Assembly: GCA_018806985.1 (NCBI GenBank)
Contig: JADANN010000144.1
Coordinates: 820,501-884,500 of the forward strand
Reading direction: 5' to 3'
Source of the DNA: Angiostrongylus vasorum
Lineage: Eukaryota > Nematoda > Chromadorea > Rhabditida > Metastrongylidae
DNA length: 64,000 bases
Position numbers and translations under genes: made by a program. Every line of letters starts with the position of its first letter. Position 1 is the stretch's first letter. The notes beneath the pieces were generated by a model that worked only from the letters and a program-made list of their open reading frames with translations, did no database searches and had not been told where the DNA came from. Below, in pieces: positions 23,491 to 35,831 of the stretch.

Positions 23491-24103
23491 TCTAGTATTC
23501 AAACATTGTGCGGATCTTAGCTTTTCATTTGTAGTTTTGCATCCATCATCATTCCTGAGTGTTTAGATTTGAATATATGTTCGTTTGCAGAATGAAGATT
23601 TTGTCTTCATGAATGTCGATGAATGCTGGCGAAGTGTTGGATTAGAGTGGTTTTTAGGATCCTAGCGATATATCAGCTCCATGTTTCTATCCTCTAGTGC
23701 CAATAAACCGACCACGGAGTGATGGAGGTTGTTTGGCTAGGCACGAGGGTCGAACTAACGTGCTGTGGATACGATTAATGCTCTTTCTTCATTTCATGGT
23801 AATGAAATTAAAAAAACATGAGATAAGGAAGAAAACTCGTGCACTCAATAATAAATTACTGTGAAACCCGCTGATGAACATTCGATCTCGACGGCTACTG
23901 CAACATAAAATTGGCAGTTTCGGTATTTTCGGTTTTTGTAGTTGTCGTCGTGGTCGACGTCATCGCCGCTGCCGTCGCTGCCGCCACTTTCATAGTTATC
24001 GGTGTTGTTGCTTTTGTTTTCATCAATGTTGCCGCTATTGTTGCAGAATCGCCGAAATGACCTAGAAAATATTTTCAAGCAACATCAGCTTCAAACTGTT
24101 TTC

Positions 24104-24598
24104 CTGATGAACAAACACGAGGTTGTTATTTTACTCTTTACCCACAAAAAAATTTGACGCTTTGGTAGATTTCGCCTTCCTCAGAGCCTGGTAAGGTCAA
24201 GTTCATTGCAATCTGCTCAGCCAAACATCTCCACAACCAAATCAGAGTAAAACACAAAACCAAAATTTCAATCCCATTGGGAAGCAAATGGTTTCTTCTC
24301 ACACCCACCGCTTTCTAGGAGTCTTTCCTCTGAGTTTTGCACATGAACACCAAACGCAAACAGTTCACACGGATGGCTAATGCGCCTCTCTCAGATTAAA
24401 CTGCCAGTATGAGATATTGTGTGAGATTATGCATGATAACGAGGTATTCCTATCTGCGGTTCATTTCTGGATACTTGGAATTTATCCATAATGCTTCGAG
24501 AGTTTTGCGCGCTGAAATCTTCGATTCCTGGGCGAGAATGGTAACTTCTACTTCAAAACACATAAAATACAACAACCTCGTGTTTGCTCATCAAGTAA
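24104..24598. mobile_element. Element with about 30-bp inverted ends
   Basis: Left end TGATGAACAAACACGAGGTT pairs with the right end AACCTCGTGTTTGCTCATCA. No transposase frame is inside, so it is non-autonomous. The CGAGGTTGTT motif links it to the foldback family at 3.1, 33.9 and 48.1 kb. Confidence 0.55.
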
Positions 24599-24682
24599 AC
24601 AGTGAATTACTTGACCGATGCAGAGGTTAATAGAAAATCGATCTTAGGAATCAACTTTTAAGTTCTAAAACGGACACCGCCA

Positions 24683-25490
24683 CTAACAGTACGACGCGTA
24701 AGTTTCAAGAACGCCATCCATGAATGGGTTCCCAAAACGGCGTGACAGAAACTCACTTTTATTGCGGGATTTTAAAGCCTTCTGGAGCTTCAGCCTTCGA
24801 TCATCCAACTTTATGATGTTAACTATTGGATCGTAGATTTCTTTCCGAGCACGGAGTCCCCAGAGGAAATCATTGTGATTGAACTCTTTCAGTTTTCTGA
24901 AAATAATTTTATTTCTAGTCTACTCACCAACAAAAATCCTACAGCCGTAATGTAAGTTGTTTTTGTCATGAATGAAGTAAAAATGTGGAAATTTACCTGT
25001 TGTTACACGCACATCGAAAATGTAAAACAAGTACATGGAGAGAAAAAGCTGCTTATCAACCTCTTCATCTTAATTTCTCATGTCAAATCTGCCCAATTAG
25101 TTCAGCCGCTTAAGGACTGCAAAGCGCATCATGATTTCTGTCCAGTTTCTTCAGGTAGAACTTGGCGATAGGGTTGGTGTTGTTCTTAAAATGCAGTGGA
25201 ACCCAGCCCTCATTGGCACTTCTTATCTGATGGACGTTGAGAGACATCACTTCGTCTGCCTCTAAAACTTAACCTAACCACGACTTCTTTTATTTACGTA
25301 ACATTACATGGTTCTTCCACCATCCTTTCAATAACGCGTCCGGAAGCGCCGAACGAAGATTAATCCTATCAACGCGAGGTCTAGTTTTTCGACATCTGTG
25401 GAACGCAAAGGTAGCAGAGCTGAAACATTTGGCACCGAACGCAACACTCCTTGTCCTTTTTGATTGCATCCGTGATTCCCTTGTATGCAT
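24683..25490 (-). CDS. Unrecognised spliced gene, small basic protein
   Basis: I do not recognise this protein. Exon 1 runs 25490-25298 from an ATG (a second ATG is at 25472). Its N-terminus is rich in Arg, Lys, Ser and Ala with few acidic residues, like a mitochondrial targeting region, followed by [20 protein letters not shown]. Exon 2 starts at 25261 (phase 1 join gives LQADEV) and reads [19 protein letters not shown] and NNTNPIAK. Exon 3, 24896-24683, reads [36 protein letters not shown] and ends [15 protein letters not shown]. The exon 2 to exon 3 join keeps frame only with a weak GTTCTA donor at 25161; without it exon 2 stops at 25110. A mitochondrial housekeeping role is a guess from the N-terminus only. 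Confidence 0.55.
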
Positions 25491-26259
25491 TTCACTTCCT
25501 TCGTTACTATGCTGTGCTATGAATCTGTCTCGTTCCTCGTATTAACTTCTGGACTTAGTAGCACTAATGTGCCATATTACGGACGGTATGAGTGCACATT
25601 TTCACTTGACTGCGTTCCGGAACTTTTTACCAGACTGTATATGTTTATTTGGTAGATAAAAGGAAGCACATTAAATTAGGAGAGATGGGAGCAGAAGAGG
25701 CATTCACCGTGTTTAATAATTCTCATGAAACCCTTTTTTAGACAACTTCACTGATAAGTGGATTGACTAACGATCAGCTGTTCACCTGTATCACCGTCAC
25801 CTGTAGTCCCGTTGATCGTCGAACGACTCGAGCGGACGCTACTAAATCTTCTGTTTTTCCTTGTCGCGCGCAGGAGTAACCCAATGAGTTCTGCTCGCTT
25901 TAGGAACTCATTGAGTATCATATCTTTCTTCTAGGGTTTTCGTGAAGAACTTTGACCTCTGGATTGGGGGTCTTCCTGCAGTACGTTTGACATCCCGAGG
26001 AATCCAGTCACTGGCAGCTCTTGTCTATCGATTTGTCGCTCGTAGGCATTACGTGTCTGGGCCACATTATCGTCGACATTTTGGCGTATAGAAAGTCCTA
26101 CATATAGCCATCTGTTTCTGCACGAAATTTTGGATTCTTTCCCGTAGAAAGAACATCATCATCATCCATTGTCTGCGCCGTTAGGCCTCGCGCTGGTTAC
26201 GTCCACTTCTTCGAGGTCGGAAAATTGGTATCAGGCATGTCCGTGAAAAGTTCACTTTT

Positions 26260-26490
26260 TGTAGTCCAGCTGACGACACTCTTGCCCGACTATCTCAGGA
26301 CCCCAAAATCCAGCCAACCAACATTCAACGACATTCATGACAAAAGCGGAATTCTCAAGCGGAAGGAGGGCCCACATGCGATAAGTATGAGGACCTTCAT
26401 GTTTGAAAGATGCGAAGAAAGAATCAAAGGAAAGAATTCCTGGGGTCCGTACAGTAGATGTGAGAGATCAGTCTTATAAAATAAAAAAAA
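26260..26490 (+). repeat. SINE-D copy
   Basis: Contains ACATTCAACGACATTCATGA and ends GTAGATGTGAGAGATCAGTC before an A-rich run. Confidence 0.55.
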
Positions 26491-27154
26491 TGATGAATAT
26501 ATGCATTAGGGCAGTACCTTGTTTTGATTACGTCGTAAGACCAGTTACCACTTCAGAAACAAAGCCAATGGTTTAATACCGGAACCAGTGAAAGGAACGA
26601 CAGATGAGTCTTCTTAAACTCCTTAGCTTCCAAAATAGGCTTCCAGAAGAAGGCATCGTGTTAAGAGGTATCAGAACCGCTCATGTTGAATGTTAGTGCT
26701 CAGTGCCGTTGTTTATCAAGGTCTTAGGTCGAGAACTCAACCGTGCATTGAATTCCATTCACATGCCTCTATTCATTTCTTATGGAATTTTAGAATTTAG
26801 TACTGTGTATACGAACTACAGATACTCACATTAGGAAGAGGTTCCAGAGACTTAACGTTAGATTTAACGTTCTTTGCAAAACTGCGTTTCTATAAACTGG
26901 TATTCAAGTAGGATTTACACCTCACTCAAGTCTCATTTGAATTCACCATCTAATCGCTGAAGTCCATTGCACACCTTGCTCTTCACTCTTTTTTCATTGG
27001 ATGTTTCGCTGGTGATCAGAGGATTAACTCGGACGCCCGATCTAGCATCTTCCTGGAATGCACCTTCCTTGTTCTTTTTTTGCAATCGTGTACCACCTGT
27101 AGTTTCTTGTATCCATGAACAGTTTCCAGTCTCTTGATCAAACTGTTCTACTTC

Positions 27155-27315
27155 TAACTAGCTGAGAGAAAAGCGAAACTAAGGAAATGCATGGTGTAGT
27201 GGTGAACGCGTTAGCTCCCGGAAAAGGTAGTAGCGAGTTCGTTCCCACCGCAGATACCTGCGGTCCGGAGTTTTGCAAGTATCTCAGCACCATTGTTGTT
27301 GTTCTGTTTTGTGCA
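27155..27315 (+). repeat. SINE-B copy upstream of coq-6
   Basis: Reads GCATGGTGTAGTGGTGAACG; ends about 100 bp before the coq-6 start codon, so it lies in its likely promoter or 5' UTR region. Confidence 0.65.
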
Positions 27316-27416
27316 CATTACTCGTGTAATCGTTATTACTCTGTCTTAGTACTGCTTGCTAAGATTTTATTTCAAATTAAACTTTTTCAGAACTGTAACA
27401 TAGTTAGCTCTGGGAT

Positions 27417-30400
27417 ATGATTTGGTGTCGATCGCTTCATTTTGGTTCGGTCCGTTATGCATCGACATCACAATACTTTGACGTTGTTGTAGTTGGTGGT
27501 GGATTGGTTGGCAATGCTATGGCATGCATAATGGGTTTGTACTGAATTCATTTCGTGGTTCTGTTTGCTCTGTGACTCTTTATATCTTAAAAATTTCCTC
27601 CACTGTACTTATCTCCCTTTTCAGGTCAGAATCCTCAGCTTTCATCTAAGCGTGTCCTTCTTTTGGAAGGTGGAAAAGTCAACTCACTTCCCAGCATACC
27701 TCCAGAGCACTACAGTAATCGTGTGTCTGCTGTTAGCCCAGCTTCTATAGACCTGTTTCAGAGTAGGATTTTTTGCTTGTTTCAACATATTCACATGTTA
27801 GAAAAAGAAGCTCTCGGCGTTGGTCAATCCCTGAATGGTGCGCCATTCATTCGACTTCATTAAGCATCATTAGAGACGAATGAATGCATATCTGGCCTTT
27901 ACAATGACTCGCGGTGGCCTACCGATGTATCGAGCCAGTGCTGTTATTCTACCAGACAGTTCTCGTACCAATTTGCCGATTCCGGAGGGATGGAATTCTT
28001 GGTTACCCTGGAGTGCCGGAATCGATCCAGCAGTGTGTATTGCAGGGCGCCTCCGACCACTGCGCTGCATGCCTCTCTTGTTCCTTATATTCACAAGTTA
28101 TCTAGAATAATTGACTAGTGTTGCTCGTCATAGTACAGCGTGTGAGTAGTGAGAGTATTTAGTGCTGTTTAGTCCATTTTTATGCCCATCTTTTATCTAA
28201 TACTTTTTTAGAATTGGGTGTATGGAAACGTATTAAGTCTTATAGAGCAAAGAAAGTGAACAAACTTCGTGTGGGTATCTTTTTTCTACAATTAGTATTT
28301 ATTCGTTTTTCCGCGATAATCTATGAATATGTTCGGTTCAGGTAATTGATAATTGTTCCAGAGCTGAATTAGAGTTTGATCGACCTTCTAAAGACCAGGG
28401 TGAGTCAGTTAGTATCATGTGATCAGGTTCATATGATAGACATCATTAACTAGTCTTTCAGAAATCGCTTATATTGTGGAGAATAATGCTATTATTGGTG
28501 CGCTGTACGATAAGATAAAAGAGAGCTGTTCCTCAGTTGAAGTCAGAACTGATGTCGTCGTGAAGAACTGCATTCTTCCATCAACTCTTTTCGACGCTGC
28601 TACCATTGAGTTGAAGAGTGGTGAGAGAATTGAGACGTCGTTGGTGGTAAGTACTGTAAGAATTTAGTATTTCCTTTATACGACCTCGAATCACATCTAC
28701 TGTGCGCATCCCAACACTTCTTGCATTCGATTCGTTTTTCTCGCAGTCATCTTCCACAAAGGTCTTCGAGCATTTTGCATGCTTTGGCCGCTGCTTGAGT
28801 ATTTCATCTCCTTTATGAATGTCGCAGAATGGCGGTCCAGTTGGTTATCCTTGCAACTTTGGAGACAGCCACGCTAAGGCGTTCCCATGTGGATTAGAGG
28901 ACACCATTGGGAAAGGGATAGAACTACAGCCTTTGTTTCATGATCGACGGCAACACTAACACTGCGCCACCCCGCATAAGTAAAAGGATAAAGCTCTCGG
29001 CGTTTATCGACCCCTGAGGGATCTGCCATGCATTCTACTTCACTAACTATCGTTGGAGGTGATTGAATGCATATCTGGCCTTTACAATGACTCGTGATGG
29101 CCTACCGATGTATCGAGCCAGTGCTGCTTTCCTTCCAAGCAAGTCTGGTACCAATTTGTCGACCCCGGAGGGATGGAAGGCTTGGTGGGTCATGGGCGCG
29201 GGGATCGACTCCACGTGTGTGTCGCGGTGGCCCCTCTAACCGCTGCACCACACGCGCCTTGCCGCATAAGTACAGCGTACTAATTACGAGTTTCTTTTTT
29301 GGTCTTTTTTTTTTGTTCATAGGTAAAGGATGGGATCGATCGACCGTTCGAGGTTGGCTTATCCCATAGAGGTGCGTCATGTGATCGACTCCAAAAAGCT
29401 TCGTAGATTGGTGGAGTGCGTCTTTGCCCTATGCAGTTACTTGCTGGAGCCTACCGATGTATTACTTCACCGTTTTTGACCACTGGGACAACTTTGTAAC
29501 GAACCGACCCTGGACGGATGGAAAGCTTCGCTGGAGGAGAATGGGAGGTTTATTGTTCAGGATTGGGTCCAACTAACGATCGCTTGTGTAATTCAAGCTC
29601 TGACTACAACGCTACAGGTCCATTCACCGATACTCTAATTATGGAACCTGTCATTTTATTCTTGGTATTACAGTAAGTTAAAGCTTCGCTATTCAGATAG
29701 GAGCCGATGGTGGTCGATCTACGGTCCGTCAGGCACTGAATGCTAATTATACCGCTTACAACTATGATCAAAGTGGCGTCGTTGCCACTCTTGTTGTCGA
29801 GGTTTGTTCAGGGTTTGGTTTTCCTATGGTGTTTGGATAACTTTATACACCAAAGCAGTTTCTATGCTTGAGCTCGTTTCTGTAGATGTTCGAATGTACA
29901 AAATCAAAGCAGTCAGTGCATCTGGTTATCTGGGATTTTCTGTTTTACGCTTTTGTCGAATTTCTCATGTGTCCAGTAAATTTACCTATTTGCAGCATAT
30001 AAATGTTGTTAGCAGTTTTTCTTCTCGTTGGCGATAAAGTTGGACAGCGTGGAAATGACGGAACGAACGTTTCTAGTTTGAAACGACAAGATTTTCAGAC
30101 GGCTGATGACAATGACATCGCCTGGCAGCGCTTTTTTCGTGCAGGTCCAATAGCATACCTGCCTTTGGCTAAAAATCTTTCTTCCCTTGTTTGGTGTACG
30201 TCATCTGAGGAGGCGGAACGATTGCTCGCATTAACGAAGGATGAATTCGTCGACGAACTCAATCACTGCATGGCAAGTTGACCACATTTTTGAAAATTGT
30301 TATTTGCAGTTCATTTTTTTTTATCCTGGCTAAACTTTTTTTTTAACTATGCCTGTTCATTCGACAGAACTTGCATGGTGCGGCTTTAGATGTTACTCGA

Positions 30401-33063
30401 ACTAAAATCTGCCAACTTATTGTAAACTTTCGGAAAAATGTAAATGCTGTGAGATGTTGGGGTTAAGGAAGTTAAGCAGGTTGAAGTATTAAACTAAGGA
30501 CATTCATGGTGATGTTGACAAATTGTCTATGTGGCATTAAAATGCACATAAATGAACATTCAATTTATTATTCTAATCTTATTAAAATAGATGTTGGAGA
30601 CGAAGGACCCGCATGGTGTGGTGGTGAAAACATTAGTTCCCGGAAAGGTTAGTAGCGGGTTCGTTCCTCACCTCAGACACCTGCGGTCCGGAGTTTTGCA
30701 AATATCTCAGCATCATTGTAGATATTTGGTTGTTTGGATTAATTAACTTAATGGATTAACTGTGCTTGACACTTCTACGGATCTAATTACCTTCTACTAA
30801 TTAATTAGTATGATTACTAAATCGTCGATGGACCAGAAAATTTCGTCCGCAAATCTGAGCAATGTGGATGTTTCATTAGGAGTCACATAAGTGCAGATTT
30901 TAAGTCTTGGTACTAGTCGCCTACTACTTTTCCATTATATGAAATACTGTAACTCGAAATATCAGTGTTGATCATTAGGCACCATGTTTCAAAAAAATTG
31001 GCTTGACCTAGCGTAAATCAGTCAAACCAGCTAATTTGATGTTCCAAAGGTCTGGAAAGGCGTTGAAGTTAAAGCTTGTCTTCGAGTGGTTGGTGCTCGA
31101 CAACCATCTAGAACGATATCAGCTGTTCTCAACAATCTAGAGGTCTTAACTAGAGTGTACTTACTATACTTACTATATGTGATTAGTCAAACGGCTGTTT
31201 GAACTATGTTATTTTAAAGAGGATAAATCACTATTTCCACCACAAATTTCGCATTACTGCAAATTTCAGTTTACTGAGGAAGACCAGATCGACTGCGTCA
31301 ACAAAACGTTGTTTGCTTTTTCTAAAATTCCATTCGTTGCAAAGAAGCCCGGTCCAACACCCCAGCCTCCCCATGTGATCGCTCTGCAAGGAGATACTCG
31401 TGCTGCATTTCCTTTGGGTTTTGCACACTCTCATACGTAGGTTATCAATCCTTTAGCGATTCCACTATCTTTTTTACGTAATACCTGCCAACGATTTACC
31501 ACCTCATCGTGTCTGGTTCTGTCGTTCCTGGGTGTCGGGCTGCGATGTACATCGGGCGGATTCATCTCCCCAGTAGGGTCTCCCAAGCTGAGAAGGAGTC
31601 CGGTATTCCCATCAGGAAGCCTTGCTAAGAGTAAACCAATGCCAGGATCGACCACCGTCCTGGTATCAAACTAGTTGCATGGTGACAAATCTCCATCTGA
31701 TCCACAAGGGCTACGACTGCCCGTGGTGGTGACGACTTGGGGCAGACTTTACCTAGGCTGGCCTTGGGACTCCAGAGAAACACAATAGCTAAACCAGCAA
31801 AACTCCGAAAAATGGAGACTATGCTGGTGCCCGCGCAACTCAGCCAATGGGGATGCGCCGCTCAAGTGTCCAACTAAGTATTTTATGTAATATTGAAGCT
31901 TAAATTTTGCCTTCTTTGTTGGTTTGTGTTCTTTTTTATGTTTTGTCGTTTTATCAGTCAATGCAGTATGGATATTTTCTTCACTACTTTTGATATTTTA
32001 GATATGTAGGCCTTCGCTGTGCTTTAATTGGAGATGCAGCTCATCGCACTCATCCTTTAGGTGGTCAGGGTGTGAATCTTGGCTGGAATGATGTTGCTGT
32101 ACTGAATCGCATACTAGCTCGGGCTGCATCAGATGGTGCCGATCTGGGTTAGTCTTCATCTTCATCTGTTTTTCCTCAACTCTGTTATTTGATATTGGTA
32201 TGATAAGACAATAGTCGCTATTTCTTTCTTAGTGATAGCAGTACTTCTACACCAATGCTGATTTCAGGTGCATTGACGTATCTGAGAGATTACGATACGC
32301 AAGCACAAAGGCATAATATTCCTGTAATGGTCTCATGTGATTGGTTGAACCGCCTGTATCGAACTAGTGCAGCTCCAATCGTTATGCTTAGGTCTTTAGG
32401 TCTAGCTGCGTTTCATAGGCTTACACCAATAAAGGTATGAATGCTACTGGGTTTCGGATTTCTTGCCGAATTCTTTAATTGAAAAAAGAATGTTTTATTT
32501 GCAAGATGGAGATGTGTGTTGACGTCGCAGCAACTTGTGCGCGCTAAAAAAAAAGTGTGCTAGCTGATCGTGTTCCTAGCGTTCTCTTATGCGTACTTTA
32601 AACCCATTAACCATTTTACCCGTATGACAAGCAGCATCGTAATGTGTGTAGAAAAGTACCATACACCATATATGATTTTAAGGAAGGGCTCTATTGTACT
32701 AATGGTAAACGAAGCCAGTTCTGTGTGACCTATTATGCCAGCTTCTCATAGCACCGATTTTCTAGAGAATATGGTACTTGAGTGTTCTTTTTAAGCATCC
32801 CAAGGCAAACGCTTCGTTATAGTAAAATCTTCACGAAAATTTAGTGATTAAATGACTTTGATTCTGCATAGACTAAGAGATAGAGGTAATGACATTGCAA
32901 TCTGCACTCAATATAGCGCAATTCAGTGTGCGTTCAATTGCAGTGCATGTATATGTTCGTTATTGTTGGGACTCATTATGTCTGATCTTTGACTTTGAAC
33001 TGTGTTTAAAGACTAGTTATTTTCTAGGATTTCCTGGTCGATCGGCTGTCGTATCCCCAATAG
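27417..33063 (+). CDS. coq-6: COQ6 flavin monooxygenase of ubiquinone synthesis (complete, 11 exons)
   Basis: FAD-dependent hydroxylase of the mitochondrial coenzyme Q complex, acting on the ring C5. Exons: 27417-27534, 27625-27762, 28212-28270, 28342-28399, 28462-28646, 29697-29801, 30099-30272, 31270-31436, 32002-32147, 32268-32434, 33028-33063; 1353 nt, 450 aa, in frame throughout and of normal family length. Basic N-terminus (targeting), then [14 protein letters not shown] (dinucleotide fold), [21 protein letters not shown], the DG-type motif [35 protein letters not shown], and the second FAD motif [18 protein letters not shown]. Intron 7 starts GCAAGT: reading on meets a stop and only the GC donor restores frame. 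The last 36-nt exon (ends LSYPQ) is the least certain. Introns contain SINE-A, -B, -D and R4 copies. Confidence 0.93.
27806..28075 (-). repeat. SINE-A copy in coq-6 intron 2
   Basis: Full-length type, bounded by AAGCTCTCGGCGTTGGTCAA and a GACCACTGCGCTGCATGC head. Confidence 0.7.
28690..28980 (-). repeat. SINE-D copy in coq-6 intron 5
   Basis: Full-length type; starts ACATCTACTGTGCGCATCCC and ends at a CACTGCGCCACCCCGC head. Confidence 0.6.
28981..29260 (-). repeat. SINE-A copy in coq-6 intron 5
   Basis: Lies directly next to a SINE-D copy of the same orientation (28.69-28.98 kb). Confidence 0.7.
30597..30725 (+). repeat. SINE-B copy in coq-6 intron 7
   Basis: Contains GGGTTCGTTCC in the B-box place and CCTGCGGTCCGGAGTTTTGC. 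Confidence 0.65.
31480..31875 (-). repeat. R4 copy in coq-6 intron 8
   Basis: Near full length; about 125 bp from the exon holding the GD motif. Confidence 0.65.
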
Positions 33064-33949
33064 TGGCAAAGTTGATCAAGTTATCCAATAAACATTTTAG
33101 TTCCATGTTATTTCTGAGGCTTTGAGCCTACAGTACAATTTCTTTGTTGGTGTGACGGTTCTGCGACATGGGTTTTTTTGGTCCATTATTATGCTAGATC
33201 TTTCAAACTTGTGTAATTGAGGCTTTATGCGTGATGTTAACGCAACAATCACACAGTGTTTCAGATTTCAGTATGTTTCAGAAATGTATTCGCAGTACTA
33301 CGTAGTAAAGTGGTTCAGTGGGCAACAGAACTTTACGTAAGGAATTGCACTATCAGTAACGTAAAGGTATGCGCAATAAATTTATGAGATATGAATTGTT
33401 CCTATACAAATTCGAAAACGCTGCTTATTTGAATATAAAGCTCAAGAAATAGAGCCTATGCGAGCGCTGATTATGCTTTAAATGGCGGAAAACGTTGCGA
33501 GGTCGACTCAATAGACTACCCTACCTTGGCAGATGGTTATGGATAGGTGTTATAGGGGTAAGCACGTTAGTCTTGTGTCATGTGATTTGAATTATAACAA
33601 AGTGCATGAGAGAAGCAAATGCCAGTGAGAAAATTGAATACTCAATAGAAGAAATTTATGCTCAGATGAAATATGGAGAGCATTCGCCTAATGTTTTCTG
33701 TAACAGGTTTGGAACACTCAGAAAACTGTAGTTTGCAAATTTGGCAAAAAACACGAGCATGGATTTTAATAACTGCAATGAACTTGTTACAAATGTATGG
33801 ACAAATACAAAGAAAAATTGGGTTGTGGAGCGAAAGGTGCAAAAAAAGAACAGTTCATTTTTGGGTGATTATAAATTCGTCGTTTTCTCTGTCAGCAATC
33901 GCGAGGTTGTTAAATGGCATACGTTTACTTCTACGCAATACACACATAC

Positions 33950-34577
33950 AAAATCGTAACTGACGTTTCGGCAGTATCGCCTTCTTCAGAGCTTGGAAGG
34001 GTACACTAATACGCAACTTACTAGGTCAAAGGCTTCAATAACACATACAGATAGACGAAAATCCATATGACAATCACATGATCAACAGCTTCTCGAAAAA
34101 ACCCGCGGTTTTTTTACGTGTCTTCCACTGAGGAAGAGCCGCTGATCAGTGTCGTATATTGTTGACGACTGCACTACCTAGGATTTTGATGCAAAAGTCA
34201 CTATCCTAGCACAGGATTCAAAATACCCGCGCCCAAGCTTCTTGAGCCTTTTAGACAAGTGCCAAAAACCCTACAATGAGCAGCAGGGAGGAATGCCCCG
34301 AGATCACACATAGTCTCGCTCCGTACCTTCGCATCGGTCGTTGGTGTGGGGAGGTACAGTCGTCAACCATATGCGACTCTGATCAGCGGCTCTTCCCTCA
34401 GTGGAAGACACAAAAAAACCGTGGGTTTTTCGAGAAGATGTTGATCATGTGATTGCCAAATAGATTTTCGTCTTCCTATATGTGTTATTGAAGCCTTTGG
34501 CCTAGTAACTTGCGTATTAGTGTACCCTTCCAGGCTCTGAAGAAAGCGATACTGGCGAAAGTCAGCTACGATATTGG
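33950..34577. repeat. Large foldback, about 220-bp arms
   Basis: 33950-34172 and 34356-34577 are reverse complements with scattered mismatches, for example CTTCCACTGAGGAAGAGCCG against its complement at 34390-34410. The spacer is about 183 bp. No coding frame is evident. Confidence 0.85.
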
Positions 34578-35229
34578 GCGGGTGGCTATTTCGGACGACA
34601 TACACTTAGCTTAGTGCATGAAACGCATGAGGGAAGACTAGCGATCGTTCCACATGCAGTTTGTAAAGGTCGTTCTGGATGTCTTAAGGGAAGAGGACGA
34701 AATCTAACATGTAGAAAATTGCTATGCTTTGGAATTCTTCGTTCCTATAGCGGTTGCCAGAGTTGCCCAGTGATATGCCCGCTTTTGAGATCTCCAAGTT
34801 CATCACATTTTTATCCTAAGATCTTTATCACGAAGTGATCACCTGGTCGGTGATTTTCCTGTTGTGTGATCCTCAGTTCTTTAACGGCCTCTGTTCACCA
34901 TTTAGAATTAAGAGTCATCATGTATTCGGGCCACTAAATTTTCGAAATTTTAGTGCAACACATGAGTGCCTCTAGTCTTTGATCATCGAAGTAGGTGGAG
35001 ATTTCGGATACTCTCTTTCACATACATGATGTAACATACTGTACCATCTCCTTTTCTGTAGGACTTTTTTATAACGCTGGATGGTCTTTTATCCAGCTTA
35101 CGTAACGTCCAGTTTTTTTGAAGGATACCCTAAAGTAAGAGGAATCGTAGAGTCGACAAGGTGAGCACGTGGCCGTTGTTCCTTATTTTTTTTAGCCAAA
35201 GTCTGGATGCTCCCTTAGGATCGTCGCAT

Positions 35230-35490
35230 TTATCGAAATGGTTGGAGGTGCCTTCACACGTGATATTTGGTTCAATCCAACGCCTCGAGCTCACCACGCT
35301 TTGCGGTCGGCAGATTGGTATTGCATTTCTCTGGGAGAATACCAGCACTGACTTGATACATTGTTAGACTACCGCAAGTTATTGTATAAGACAGATATGC
35401 GTTCAGTTATCTCTTATGGTGCTTGATGCGTGAAGTCGAGTGCGTAGCGCATCCCTCAGAAACTGATCAACGGCGAACACTTTATCGTTT
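35230..35490 (+). repeat. SINE-A copy, diverged
   Basis: Head ATGGTTGGAGGTGCC with TTGGTTCAATCC in the B-box place, and an end GATCAACGGCGAACACTTTA. Confidence 0.6.
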
Positions 35491-35537
35491 ATGCTTTTTA
35501 TCCTTCGAAGAACACCAAGATGATTGCTTCGTCCTAC

Positions 35538-35831
35538 TCAACTTTAGAGCACGCTTAACCATCATATTAACTTCCTCACCTAAATATACATTGCCCCGGT
35601 CGTTTAAAAACATCGTTTCGTTGAATGCGAATGGAGCATCAGAAACAATTCCAATTTCTGTGAATGTCTCTTCCTTAAAGTTCAAGCTAAGACTCATTTT
35701 TCCATAAGGCCTGTCTTGGTCGACCGGAATCAATTCCACTTGGTCTAATATTCGATGTTATAGACGCGGTGTCATCGTGTCATCAACAAGACGAAGATTT
35801 ATCTGCAAACCATTGACTTTTAATAAACTTC
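35538..35831 (-). CDS. Possible exon pair of an unknown gene
   Basis: Two segments (35831-35793 and 35744-35538) join in frame across a 48-bp gap that starts GT and ends AG. They read KVNGLQINL, then QVELIPVDQDRPYGKMSLSL and DAPFAFNETMFLNDRGN, VYLGEEVNMMVKRAL. Composition looks like a real extracellular or luminal domain, but I recognise no family and found no neighbouring exons with confidence. It could be an isolated pseudogene fragment. Confidence 0.35.

Larger units (their letters stand above)
22610..24682. other. Intergenic, R4 repeats and a TIR element
   Basis: Lies between the convergent ends of ucp-4 and the unrecognised minus-strand gene. Holds a head-to-head R4 pair (23.13-23.49 kb), an imperfect CGT/CGC triplet tract near 23.94-24.03 kb and an element with about 30-bp inverted ends (24.10-24.60 kb). 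22620-23040 is AT-rich and shows nothing else. Confidence 0.5.
25491..27416. other. Intergenic between divergent genes
   Basis: Contains a SINE-D copy at 26.26-26.48 kb and a SINE-B copy at 27.16-27.31 kb. The remainder (25.5-26.2, 26.5-27.1 kb) has no coding frame I can support. Confidence 0.5.
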
